From: Candidatus Zixiibacteriota bacterium
Lineage (GTDB): Bacteria; Zixibacteria; MSB-5A5; GN15; FEB-12
NCBI GenBank assembly: GCA_003641415.1
Contig: QNAG01000017.1
Span: 1-19,338, forward strand
Length of the DNA: 19,338 nt
Reading direction: 5' to 3'
Part shown: positions 8,436-15,937 of the stretch, piece after piece
How the letters are laid out: each line of letters begins with the position of its first letter
Position numbering within the stretch: position 1 is the first letter of the stretch
Notes under the pieces: model-generated
Databases searched by the model: none
Told to the model about the DNA's origin: nothing
What the model saw: only the letters and a program-made list of their open reading frames with translations
Position numbers and translations under genes: made by a program

Positions 8436-8574
8436 AATGAAAGATATACCTGACAAAGGCAACAATGACAACAAAAGATTTGGCGGTAGTACATCAACCT
8501 TTTTCTTTTTCAACACACCCCAAAAGGTAGGTCGCCCAACCACGCCAAGCGCTATCTCAGGTTTCCTTCGTTAC

Positions 8575-9015
8575 CTACTTTGGTGCTTTGCTGGGATCGA
8601 AATCAGCCACGTTCTGGGCAAATGTCCAGCGATGACCCTCGGGACATTCCATACTGCACATTCTGTCACCCCAAAACATCGTCTCCGGTTCGGTTAACAT
8701 CTTGGCGCCAGTGTCTCTGGCCTTTGCGCAGAAATTGTCGATATCGTCCACATAAATGTACAATCCGACCGAGCTGCCGGAGAGCGTGGCAGGTGATTTA
8801 CTACCTTCTTCGGGACACTCGGCGCCGATCATGATAACACAATCATTGTAGCCGATTTCGGCGTGAATAATATTGCCGTCCTTGTCAGGCATTGTCATTT
8901 TCGTTTCCAGACCGAATGCTTTCTGATAGAAATCGATGGCGTCCTTCACATTCTTAACGGTCAGATATGGGGTGATCCAGCCCATGCCTTCTGCTTTGGG
9001 AGGTCTGTCGGTCAT
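8575..9015 (-). CDS. VOC-superfamily (glyoxalase/bleomycin resistance-like, PhnB-type) protein
   Basis: A 146-residue single-domain protein of the vicinal-oxygen-chelate fold. The first beta-alpha-beta-beta-beta unit (12-65) has ITPYLTVKNVKDAIDFYQKAFG, then HAEIGYNDCVIMIGAE. The second (80-135) has GLYIYVDDIDNFCAKARDTGAK, then MECPEGHRWTFAQNV. His51 and the Glu of MECPEGHRW are candidate metal ligands. Relatives include PhnB-like proteins of mostly unknown substrate, so no reaction is assigned. An in-frame start exists at 9105, but the ATG at 9015 has AAGGAG 9 nt upstream and begins right before the domain, so it is chosen. The gene is 139 nt upstream of alr on the same strand; no functional link is evident. 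Confidence 0.88.
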   Translation of the reverse strand: MTDRPPKAEGMGWITPYLTVKNVKDAIDFYQKAFGLETKMTMPDKDGNIIHAEIGYNDCVIMIGAECPEEGSKSPATLSGSSVGLYIYVDDIDNFCAKARDTGAKMLTEPETMFWGDRMCSMECPEGHRWTFAQNVADFDPSKAPK

Positions 9016-9201
9016 AATTTGTCTCCTTATTGAGTTTGTTAAATGAGTACTGATTGTATCCATTCTCAACGCATAATCAGACAATTTGTTCAGTTTGACA
9101 ATCACATTCTGCGAGATGCTTTGTGAACATGAAATGTAAGGGAGTTGTTTTTTGCCCGATCAATCGGGAACATCTAAATCCGCGCAGTTTCGACACTTTG
9201 C

Positions 9202-9957
9202 CTACCGCGCTATAGGTAACACGTTGTTCGGGTCGAATTTCTGCTTAATCTTGCGTGAGTATATGGCATCAACCGAATCATCTGATTCGTCCAGCAACGC
9301 CATTAGCCCGGTCCTTGAGATTTCCATTTGAACCATAGTGGCAAAATCATCTGCACCAGTCAAAGGCATCACACGGAATGTCGCCGAGACAATCAGCCCT
9401 AACAGTCCCCATGATCCAGCATAGAGTTTAACGACATCGTATCCCGAAACAGATTTAAAATATGTTGAGCCAGGTTTGATAATCTCTCCCTGAGGAGTAA
9501 CTATCTCCGCCTGGATAAAATATTTTTTGAGAGGAACATCGTGATCGTGCATTGAACCGGTTAACCCCACACCTATCGCTCCCCCAACAGACCCGACATA
9601 AGGAAGATCAGAGTGAGGTAAATAGAGTTGATAACGTCGCAGATTGAGATTGATCTCCCGAAGAGGATAACCTGCCCCGACAACGATGTAGAAATCATCC
9701 GGGACTATCTTCTGTAACCGATTTAGTCTATCAGTGCAAATTGTCACCATGTTGATAAACGGTTCATTGATTGGATCGATATTGTTGCCAAACCCTGAAA
9801 TGAACAGCTTTTGGGAATGTTTATTAGCAAGTCTTAGTAATAAAGCTGCCTCTTCAGTATTTTCGGGATGAAATGTCGCAATCCTTTTCTGATAAGTAAG
9901 ACGCCCTTCAGGAAACTCGGATTTGATAATGCTTATGAACTTGCTTGGTTTAGACAT
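9202..9957 (-). CDS. FAD-binding oxidase/dehydrogenase-like protein, GlcD/GlcE-type, unusually short
   Basis: The 251 residues match the FAD-binding (PCMH/FAD_binding_4) domain of glycolate-oxidase-type flavoproteins: TFHPENTEEAALLLRLANKH (28-47), FISGFGNNIDP in the pyrophosphate region, VVGAGYPLREIN (92-103), LPYVGSVGGAIGVGL (118-132) and SVSGYDVVKLYAGSWGLLGLI (169-189). About 45 residues later it ends KIKQKFDPNNVLPIAR, the KxxFDPxxxL tail normally found at the far end of the GlcD/GlcE C-terminal domain. The usual ~100-250-residue cap/substrate domain is therefore nearly absent, so it looks like a compact GlcE relative; substrate unknown. The frame is intact and the termini are both family-like, which argues against simple truncation. 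No strong Shine-Dalgarno precedes the ATG at 9957. It lies downstream of the groEL terminator. Confidence 0.82.
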   Translation of the reverse strand: MSKPSKFISIIKSEFPEGRLTYQKRIATFHPENTEEAALLLRLANKHSQKLFISGFGNNIDPINEPFINMVTICTDRLNRLQKIVPDDFYIVVGAGYPLREINLNLRRYQLYLPHSDLPYVGSVGGAIGVGLTGSMHDHDVPLKKYFIQAEIVTPQGEIIKPGSTYFKSVSGYDVVKLYAGSWGLLGLIVSATFRVMPLTGADDFATMVQMEISRTGLMALLDESDDSVDAIYSRKIKQKFDPNNVLPIAR

Positions 9958-10004
9958 GCGTAAAAGATAGGCAATATAATAGCAGTGTCAACGATAAGGC
10001 ACAA

Positions 10005-10032
10005 GAAAACCCGGCCGAAAACGACCGGGTTT
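10005..10032 (-). terminator. intrinsic terminator of groESL
   Basis: On the minus strand AACCCGGTCG pairs with CGGCCGGGTT around a TTTT loop (10008-10031; ten pairs, one of them G-T), followed by a short T-rich tail. It lies about 30 nt after the groEL stop codon and separates groEL from the FAD-protein gene. Confidence 0.88.
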
Positions 10033-10061
10033 GAAATATCGAATGTTGAAAAACGGTCGGT

Positions 10062-11705
10062 TTAGTACATACCGGGCATGCCGCCACCCATACCGCCCAT
10101 GCCACCACCCATGTCGGGCATCGGTTTGCTTTCTTCGGCCTTGTCCACCACAACCGCTTCGGTGGTCAGAAGCAGTCCGGCAATTGAGGCCGCATTTTCA
10201 AGAGCAGTGCGAGTGACCTTGGTTGGGTCCGTGACGCCGGCCTTTATCAGGTCTTCGTAAGTGTCTGTTAAAGCGTTGTAGCCATAGGTTCCTGATTCTC
10301 CGAGAACCTTATTGACTACAACCGAGCTTTCAGCACCGGCGTTGGCGGAAATCTGACGAATCGGCTCTTCGAGAGAGCGACGGATAATATTAACACCAAC
10401 CATCTCCTCTTCGTCGGCCTTGAAATTATCAAGAGCTTTTATTGCACGCAACAGGGCAACACCGCCGCCGGGCACTATGCCTTCCTCGACCGCAGCGCGG
10501 GTAGCGTGGAGAGCATCCTCAACGCGAGCTTTCTTCTCTTTCATCTCGCTTTCAGTAGCTGCACCAACGTTGATGACTGCCACACCGCCAGCCAGTTTAG
10601 CCAGACGTTCCTGCAGTTTTTCGCGGTCGTAGTCAGAGCTGGTGTCGTCGATCTGTTTGCGGATTTGGCTAATACGAGCTTTGATCTGATCTTTCTCGCC
10701 TGCACCTTCCACAATAGTGGTGTTGTCCTTATCGACCGTAATCTTCTTGGCTGTGCCAAGATCGGACATAACCGTATTCTCGAGTTTGAAACCCTTTTCC
10801 TCGGAGATGACATTAGCGCCGGTCAGAATCGCTATATCTTCGAGCATAGCCTTGCGGCGATCTCCGAAACCTGGAGCCTTGACTGCGCCCACCTTGATTG
10901 TGCCACGCAGCTTGTTGACCACCAAAGTCGCTAACGCTTCGCCTTCGATATCCTCGGCGATAATCATCAACGGTTTACCCCCCTGAGCCACTTTCTCCAA
11001 CAACGGCAGAAGATCCTTCATGTTTGAAATCTTCTTGTCGTAGATTAGGATCATCGGGGTTTCCATAACCGCTTCCATCGAATCCGGATCGGTTACGAAA
11101 TACGGCGAAACATAACCTCGATCAAACTGCATACCCTCAACCACGTCCAACGTGGTTTCGGCTGACTTGGATTCCTCAACAGTGATAACGCCGTCGTTAC
11201 CGACTTTCTCCATCGCCTGCGAAATCAGTTCGCCAATCTGTTTGTCATTATTAGCTGAAATAGTACCCACCTGAGCAATCTCTTCTTTACCGGAGACTGG
11301 TTTGGACATCTTTTTGATTTCTTTGCTAACGACTTCCACAGCCTTGTCAATACCGCGCTTGATAGCCATTGGGTTAGCACCAGCGGTGACGTTCTTAAGA
11401 CCTTCACGGTAAATCGTTTGGGCGATTAAAGTAGCTGTGGTAGTACCATCACCGGCATCATCAGAAGTCTTGGAAGCGACTTCCTTGAGCATCTGGGCAC
11501 CGATGTTCTCAAACTGATCTTCCAATTCGATCTCTTTAGCCACACTAACGCCATCCTTGGTGACAGTCGGTGAACCGAACTTTTTATCGATAACAACGTT
11601 ACGGCCCTTAGGCCAGAGAGTTACTTTAACAGTATCAGCCAGCTTATCAATACCAAGTTTCAGCTTAGCGCGGGCTACCGTATCAAAATCAATCAATTTT
11701 GGCAT
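10062..11705 (-). CDS. groL: chaperonin GroEL (60 kDa)
   Basis: GroEL forms double heptameric rings that fold client proteins with GroES and ATP. The 547 residues are full length. Landmarks are DGTTTATLIAQTIYREG with the catalytic Asp of the DGTTT motif, APGFGDRRKAMLEDIAILTG, KARVEDALHATRAAVEEG with the second hydrolysis Asp, GIVPGGGVALLRA, and a Gly/Met-rich tail ending GGGMPGMY. Odd: residue 31 is Trp (VTLWPKGRNVV) where the nucleotide-binding loop is almost always VTLGPKGRNVV (Gly32 in E. coli). The codon is TGG; one base change from GGG (plus-strand position 11615) explains it. The rest of the protein looks conserved and functional. A GGAG Shine-Dalgarno precedes the ATG by 8 nt, and the start is 25 nt after groES, so both form one CIRCE-controlled operon. 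Confidence 0.98.
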   Translation of the reverse strand: MPKLIDFDTVARAKLKLGIDKLADTVKVTLWPKGRNVVIDKKFGSPTVTKDGVSVAKEIELEDQFENIGAQMLKEVASKTSDDAGDGTTTATLIAQTIYREGLKNVTAGANPMAIKRGIDKAVEVVSKEIKKMSKPVSGKEEIAQVGTISANNDKQIGELISQAMEKVGNDGVITVEESKSAETTLDVVEGMQFDRGYVSPYFVTDPDSMEAVMETPMILIYDKKISNMKDLLPLLEKVAQGGKPLMIIAEDIEGEALATLVVNKLRGTIKVGAVKAPGFGDRRKAMLEDIAILTGANVISEEKGFKLENTVMSDLGTAKKITVDKDNTTIVEGAGEKDQIKARISQIRKQIDDTSSDYDREKLQERLAKLAGGVAVINVGAATESEMKEKKARVEDALHATRAAVEEGIVPGGGVALLRAIKALDNFKADEEEMVGVNIIRRSLEEPIRQISANAGAESSVVVNKVLGESGTYGYNALTDTYEDLIKAGVTDPTKVTRTALENAASIAGLLLTTEAVVVDKAEESKPMPDMGGGMGGMGGGMPGMY

Positions 11706-11730
11706 GTTATTTCTCCGTCCTGTTATTTAA

Positions 11731-12024
11731 TTAGCTGTCTGCGATCACGGCAAAGATGTCTGATTCGCGCATGATGAGATATTCGGTACCAGCTATTGAG
11801 ACTTCCGTTCCAGTGTATTTACCGTAGAGAACCTTATCGCCCTTCTTGACTTCCATCGGAGCCTTTTTGCCGTCTTCATTAGTGCGGCCTGGACCGATCT
11901 CAATGATTTCACCCTGCATCGGTTTCTCTTTGGCCGTATCTGGGATGATGATTCCACCCTTGATAGTCTCAGCTTCTTCCATCGGCTTAACCACAACTCG
12001 ATCTGCAAGCGGTTTTACCTGCAT
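11731..12024 (-). CDS. groS: co-chaperonin GroES (10 kDa)
   Basis: GroES caps the GroEL ring during folding. The 97 residues begin MQVKPLADRVVVKP and contain the mobile loop ETIKGGIIIPDTAKEKP (residues ~19-35, with the GGIIIP hydrophobic tripeptide that docks on GroEL). GEIIEIGPG and KKGDKVLYGKYTGTEV follow, and the end is LIMRESDIFAVI, all classical. A near-perfect AGGAGGT ribosome binding site lies 7 nt before the ATG. It is the first gene of the groESL operon, with a perfect CIRCE operator and a good promoter 130-200 nt upstream. Confidence 0.98.
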   Translation of the reverse strand: MQVKPLADRVVVKPMEEAETIKGGIIIPDTAKEKPMQGEIIEIGPGRTNEDGKKAPMEVKKGDKVLYGKYTGTEVSIAGTEYLIMRESDIFAVIADS

Positions 12025-12159
12025 TTTCTTACCTCCTGTTTACGTGAGGAGAGGCTAAGCCCCTCCGTTGGTGTATTGTTGGCTCTATCTTCTCTTTATA
12101 AATGCGACAAATTTGTTTTCGCACTGCTAAGTTAACTTTCTTCAATCCTTTTATCTTTA

Positions 12160-12186
12160 TTAGCACTCACTTTTGTTGAGTGCTAA
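12160..12186. promoter_or_regulatory. CIRCE operator (HrcA binding site) of groESL
   Basis: TTAGCACTC (12160-12168) and GAGTGCTAA (12178-12186) form a perfect inverted repeat with a 9-nt spacer, exactly the CIRCE consensus. It lies about 10 bp past the -10 box, near the predicted transcription start, so HrcA would block groESL transcription until heat shock. hrcA itself is not in this window. Confidence 0.97.
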
Positions 12187-12196
12187 TAACGTATGG

Positions 12197-12224
12197 AATA
12201 TAGGTTGAACAAACAAACTGTCAA
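12197..12224 (-). promoter_or_regulatory. sigma-70-type promoter of groESL
   Basis: On the minus strand a perfect TTGACA -35 (12219-12224) is followed after 16 nt by TATATT as -10 (12197-12202). The predicted start falls at about 12190, just before the CIRCE element. Confidence 0.85.
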
Positions 12225-12597
12225 GAAGTTTCTTAGAAAATGCAAAAAATTTTAGTTTTTTTACGATAAAAAAAGCAAGGTGTGCTGTCGTAATGACAGT
12301 TTGTGGTCATAATGGCGGCTCGTATTATGTCAGATAAAAAAGAAAAATCAATTATTTGTCGTTTATTTAAACAACTTAAATTGCTTTATGTGTTCCAAGT
12401 AGAAACGTTTGCCGTGATAAACTATTATGTGACAGTTGTGTCTACAAAGTAGCGATCGGAAGAAAGCTCCCACCAAATCTGTGAAACCTCTTGCATGCAT
12501 AGTGATGTATTCACCTGCTTTACGCCTGTAACTCCTTGTTCCCCAATGGGCAGTTAATGAACAGGGGAGAGGCACGGGCATTGCATCAAAAGAGGGC
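12225..12597. other. intergenic region between the divergent groES and RNase H-like genes
   Basis: A 370-nt gap with an AT-rich half next to the groESL promoter. It contains a short CTGTC-GTAAT-GACAG hairpin at 12285-12299. A 78-codon minus-strand open frame (12363-12599) covers much of it, but I cannot match it to any family, and it overlaps the start of the next gene, so it is not called. I see no tRNA or other RNA gene. Confidence 0.5.
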
Positions 12598-12981
12598 ATG
12601 GAATGTTATTTTGGTTCTCATGAACTCCCAAATGATAACGATTGCCCGGACAAGACGGTAGTTGTGTCGTTTCATATCCCTGAAGTAGGGATCAAATTCA
12701 AAGCTCCGTTTGCTGCTGAAGATCATGATCATGGCGACTTGGCGGCTCTTCTAGCGTTGTTGGAATTTATCGATGGCAACCAGAAATATTTCCCCAACCA
12801 AACTTACCAGATATTTGGAAGTAATATTAATATTGTCAATGGTGTTAACCAGCGTGATAATCTTCCAGACAAGTTTGCCCATCTGTTGGATAAAACAAAA
12901 GACTATCGCGAGAAATATCATTTCTCTTTAGACTGGACACCATCTAATGGTAATCCTGATTTCGAAGCCCTTTTTGATTGA
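12598..12981 (+). CDS. small hypothetical protein, probable RNase H-like fold without catalytic acids
   Basis: A 127-residue protein, not a named family to me. Segments follow the order of RNase HI. MECYFGSHE would correspond to the first strand (YTDGS in RNase HI). HGDLAALLALLEFID (45-59) lines up with the ELMAAIVAL helix. YQIFGSNINIVNGVNQR (70-86) resembles YTDSQYVINGIT. FSLDWTPSNGNPDFEALFD (109-127) resembles the WVKGH...NE..D end. At the places where the catalytic Asp, Glu and Asp should be there are other residues, so a nuclease activity is doubtful. This is inference from eye alignment. No clear Shine-Dalgarno at good spacing precedes the ATG, and no alternative in-frame ATG, GTG or TTG exists upstream before the stop at 12529. 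It lies 34 nt before holA on the same strand and may be co-transcribed. Confidence 0.65.
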   Translation: MECYFGSHELPNDNDCPDKTVVVSFHIPEVGIKFKAPFAAEDHDHGDLAALLALLEFIDGNQKYFPNQTYQIFGSNINIVNGVNQRDNLPDKFAHLLDKTKDYREKYHFSLDWTPSNGNPDFEALFD

Positions 12982-12993
12982 CCGATCGAGAGC

Positions 12994-13015
12994 AACGACT
13001 TTATCTTAAGTCGTT
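12994..13015 (+). other. perfect 8-bp hairpin abutting the holA start codon
   Basis: AACGACTT (12994-13001) and AAGTCGTT (13008-13015) pair perfectly around a 6-nt loop and end at the base before the holA ATG (13016). It fills the place where a Shine-Dalgarno sequence would be, and no purine-rich site is visible there. No U-tract follows, so it is a poor terminator. Confidence 0.6.
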
Positions 13016-14002
13016 ATGCTCAAACCTTCAGATTTAGCCAGAGATATCGCTGCCGGAAAATTCAAACCGGCTTACTATCTATTTGGAGTCGAGGATTTCC
13101 GGATTGTAGAAGCGGAGAAATACATAGTTCACAAATTTCTTCCCGATCGTCAGCTTGTCACCAATTACCGAAAAATTAACGGACGTCGGGTATCCTGCTC
13201 CAATCTAATTACCGAATTGTCAAATCTGCCCATGCTCGGCGAGAGGCAGGTATTTGGTATATCTGAGTTTCAAAGTTTCAAACCGACTGAAGTTGATCGT
13301 ATTCTGAAATTGCTTGTTCCTCCTGATCCAAATCGAATTGTGGTTTTTAGCTCCCCATCAGCGCGGATGCCAAAAAAGAAATCTGCTTTCATTCAAAAGG
13401 TTTCAAAGGTAGTCGAGATTGTGGAGTTTGGCCGTTTCTCTGCCAAGCAGACTGCAGATCGACTACTGTCCGGTTTGCAGAAGGATAATATTGAGATTTC
13501 ACCAGAAGCCCTTAAGTTATTGGTAGAGTTGATTGGCGGACATAGTGGGGGAGTAGCGGCTGAGTTAGCCAAACTTCGTGATTATAAAAATCCCGGTGAA
13601 ACTGTGACAGTGGATGATATTCGAGAGATTACAACCGGATACGAAGTATACAACATCTTTGATTTAGCTGATCAGGTTATTGCGGGTCAGACGAGTCGAG
13701 CTTTAAAGATGTTAAATACCTTGGTAGCAGAGGGTAAGTCTCCGGTGGCGATCTGCTCACTGGTAATGAATCACTTTCTATCTCTTTACCTGGTTAAAAA
13801 CGGCCATCCGCTAGCACCCAACCGGAGATTCCTGACATCACGCTTCCGGCAACAAGCCAACCTCTATGATGATAACCGGTTAGAACAAATTTTAATCGAT
13901 CTTGCAGCCTGCGACGCCGATCTCAGGGGAGGGGGAATGAAGCCCAAAATGTCGCTGGAAATTATTTTATTGCGTCTGCTCGGAGAAAGACAGATTCGGT
14001 GA
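13016..14002 (+). CDS. holA: DNA polymerase III subunit delta
   Basis: Delta is the clamp-loader subunit that opens the beta sliding clamp. The 328 residues match the HolA family in length and order: KPAYYLFGVEDFRIVEAE (17-34) in the AAA+-like first domain, the NLPMLGERQVFGISEF segment near 70-85 (the region that contacts the clamp), VPPDPNRIVVFSS, then KQTADRLLSGL and GGHSGGVAAELAKL in the lid domain. YEVYNIFDLADQVIAGQ and GMKPKMSLEIILLRLLG at the end form the C-terminal collar domain. The ATG at 13016 directly follows a hairpin and has no Shine-Dalgarno, yet no other start fits the family N-terminus. The stop codon overlaps the sigma-factor start (GTGA), so translation of the two is probably coupled. 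Confidence 0.93.
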   Translation: MLKPSDLARDIAAGKFKPAYYLFGVEDFRIVEAEKYIVHKFLPDRQLVTNYRKINGRRVSCSNLITELSNLPMLGERQVFGISEFQSFKPTEVDRILKLLVPPDPNRIVVFSSPSARMPKKKSAFIQKVSKVVEIVEFGRFSAKQTADRLLSGLQKDNIEISPEALKLLVELIGGHSGGVAAELAKLRDYKNPGETVTVDDIREITTGYEVYNIFDLADQVIAGQTSRALKMLNTLVAEGKSPVAICSLVMNHFLSLYLVKNGHPLAPNRRFLTSRFRQQANLYDDNRLEQILIDLAACDADLRGGGMKPKMSLEIILLRLLGERQIR

Positions 14003-14601
14003 GCAAACATACTGGGGAAGAAAGCAGCACATCGCCTGTAATACTTTCAGAGGAGAAAAAGACCGAGCAGGCTCTAATAGAAGCGGCTCAGGAAGGTGAC
14101 CAGAAAGCTTTTGGACAGTTGGTCCGCTGTTATCAGAAGCGGTTATTTCGGTTTGTGTACGGATTGGTGGGGTCATTTGACGCCACGGAGGATATAGTGC
14201 AGGAAGCATTTGTTAAGGCATATCGGTCGCTTGACACGTTTAAGACCGGTTATGGTTTTTACCCCTGGTTGTCAACGATCGCTCGCAATACAGCCTTTAA
14301 TAGTATCCGGCGCGAGGAACGTAAAGAGTCGTTGGATTCACTGCAGGAAAAAGGTTACGATCCCATTTCGGCAGAGCTTGGGCCATTGGAGCAGATACTT
14401 GATTCGGAGGGGCAGCGCAGATTTTACAAGGCGGTAAAGTCGCTGCCGGCAAAATACCGTATGGTATTTGTATTAAGACATTTTGAGGATATGAACTACA
14501 TCGATATTGCGGCTTCTTTGAAGATTCCTCCCGGAACGGTTGACTCGCGGCTTTATCGAGCAAGAAAACTTTTGCTGGAAGAACTGAAAGACCTGTTGTA
14601 G
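13999..14601 (+). CDS. ECF-type RNA polymerase sigma factor
   Basis: A group 4 (ECF) sigma factor that redirects RNA polymerase to stress promoters. Of the 200 residues, sigma region 2 spans about 26-108: ALIEAAQEGDQKAFGQLV, ATEDIVQEAFVKAYRSL (core-binding 2.2) and FYPWLSTIARNTAFNSIRRE (2.3-2.4). Region 4 spans about 138-195, with LPAKYRMVFVLRHFEDMNYIDIA then the helix-turn-helix IPPGTVDSRLYRARKLL. There is no region 3, as expected for ECF. The GTG start at 13999 overlaps the holA stop, giving a GTGA junction, and a ~20-residue polar N-terminal extension precedes region 2. An earlier or later start cannot be fully excluded. The partner anti-sigma factor follows 41 nt downstream. Confidence 0.94.
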   Translation: MSKHTGEESSTSPVILSEEKKTEQALIEAAQEGDQKAFGQLVRCYQKRLFRFVYGLVGSFDATEDIVQEAFVKAYRSLDTFKTGYGFYPWLSTIARNTAFNSIRREERKESLDSLQEKGYDPISAELGPLEQILDSEGQRRFYKAVKSLPAKYRMVFVLRHFEDMNYIDIAASLKIPPGTVDSRLYRARKLLLEELKDLL

Positions 14602-14642
14602 ATTGAATTTGAAGAGACTGGCATCACGGATAGGTTAATTAG

Positions 14643-15851
14643 ATGAATCACGGTTATTTTCGAGATAGAATTTCGGCCTATTGCGATCACGAGTTGACGC
14701 CTTATGAGGAAAAGGCCATGCGGGAACACCTCGCTGAGTGTGAGGAGTGCCGCAAGTTACTGGAAAAGCTACAGAAACTGGACGAGTTGGTCGAGAAGCA
14801 TTCCGAACTTGGAGGCGAAGATTACTGGAAGCAGTCGGCTCAACGTATTGAGGAACAGCTCAATGCCAACTCTTCTGTGAATGAAAAGCCAGTAACAAAG
14901 AAACCGCTATGGTGGGGATTGATCTGGAAGATTACCACAGCTGCGGCATCGATTGCAGTGCTTACCTTTATTGGCTTTCATCAGTCTGATATTTATAATT
15001 CTTGGGAGACAGCGCCAACCAAAGGGGAAGAGATAAAAGCTGTGTCACCTCCTGCATTATCCACTAAAGATAGATTACCAGCCCCAGTGGCGCAAAAGAT
15101 GGATGTCATTGATGATGTGGAGAAATCAGCTCAATTTGAGCAGCCGGAGACACGGCAAGAGGAAACTAACATCAAGTCAGACCTTCCCTCTATAGAGAAA
15201 CAGGATGTGCCTGTAGAAAAAAGAAGTCAAACTAACGAATCTCTCCTTGATGTGACTCTGAAAAAGGAAACGGATTCGGGAATAACAGAAAAAACAGAAG
15301 CGGTTACAGAAGAAGTTATTAGCGATGAGGAAACTGTTGTTAGTAAAGGGGGGACTCAGTCAGCTACTCCTGATAAAGTTATTCTTTCTCCTGAAATTTC
15401 CAATATTCATGATGTGTCTGCAAATAAAGACAGCAAATCTGCTCCGATGGATTTCCGGTCCGAAAGAACTGCTATGGCTGCTCAGGGTATGACGACGACA
15501 ATGAAAAAAGATGCTGAAGGCAATGATGCACAAAAGGAATTAGCAGAGCTGGACCTTGAAGGGTGGCTGCAAAGGCGAGATTCACTTAAAACTTTATGGG
15601 AGCAGTTAAACAAGAATGAAGAGCAGTTAACAATATCCCGCAAAAGCAGGAAGAGCCTGACCTCAGTTGACTGGGTCGAACGGCAACTTCTCTATAGCTA
15701 TTATAATGTTGCTTGTTTTACTAAAGAGGAAGACAAGGAAAAGTACGACGAAGCAGTTGATTTCCTGAAGGAATACATCCACAAAGGTAGTTCCCGACAC
15801 CCGCGAATCGCCCGAGACTATTTGAAAAGACTGGGCATAAAACCAAACTAA
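14643..15851 (+). CDS. membrane anti-sigma factor with zinc finger (zf-HC2) and large periplasmic part
   Basis: It most likely holds the adjacent ECF sigma factor at the membrane until an envelope signal releases it. The 402 residues start with a zinc-containing anti-sigma (ZAS) motif: ISAYCDHELTPYEEKAMREHL, then His29-x3-Cys33-x2-Cys36. One transmembrane helix follows at about 91-113 (WWGLIWKITTAAASIAVLTF). The outer part (120-300) is a long, charged, Glu/Lys/Ser/Thr-rich low-complexity region. A helical C-terminal part (about 310-402), including YSYYNVACFTKEEDKEKYDEA, resembles TPR-like helices and could sense or bind a partner. This C-terminal extension makes the protein much longer than simple ZAS anti-sigma factors. 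Its place directly after the sigma gene supports the pairing. Confidence 0.88.
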   Translation: MNHGYFRDRISAYCDHELTPYEEKAMREHLAECEECRKLLEKLQKLDELVEKHSELGGEDYWKQSAQRIEEQLNANSSVNEKPVTKKPLWWGLIWKITTAAASIAVLTFIGFHQSDIYNSWETAPTKGEEIKAVSPPALSTKDRLPAPVAQKMDVIDDVEKSAQFEQPETRQEETNIKSDLPSIEKQDVPVEKRSQTNESLLDVTLKKETDSGITEKTEAVTEEVISDEETVVSKGGTQSATPDKVILSPEISNIHDVSANKDSKSAPMDFRSERTAMAAQGMTTTMKKDAEGNDAQKELAELDLEGWLQRRDSLKTLWEQLNKNEEQLTISRKSRKSLTSVDWVERQLLYSYYNVACFTKEEDKEKYDEAVDFLKEYIHKGSSRHPRIARDYLKRLGIKPN

Positions 15852-15937
15852 CCTTTCCCCCACAATATTCCAGCGCAACTTTTTATGTTCCCTTCCGTTT
15901 ATATAACCAGAAAGAGAAAAGAAATCGAGGAATTGTC

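Noticed and set aside
8436..8543. N-terminal extension of alanine racemase from a GTG at 8543
   Set aside because: The extra 36 residues have no counterpart in the family; the ATG at 8435 gives the normal length and N-terminus.
9016..9105. Longer start for the VOC protein at 9105
   Set aside because: The ATG at 9015 has an AAGGAG ribosome binding site and begins directly before the domain.
9155..9168. CCCGATCAATCGGG palindrome after the FAD-protein gene as a terminator
   Set aside because: On the minus strand an A-run, not a T-run, follows; on the plus strand the T-run precedes it. Loop is short too.
10078..10986. Long plus-strand open frames opposite groEL
   Set aside because: Shadows of groEL codon bias on the opposite strand; no start sites or domains of their own.
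12363..12599. 78-codon open frame on the minus strand, rich in His/Arg/Cys
   Set aside because: No family match, no ribosome binding site seen, and it overlaps the start of the plus-strand gene; probably chance, though I cannot exclude a small gene.
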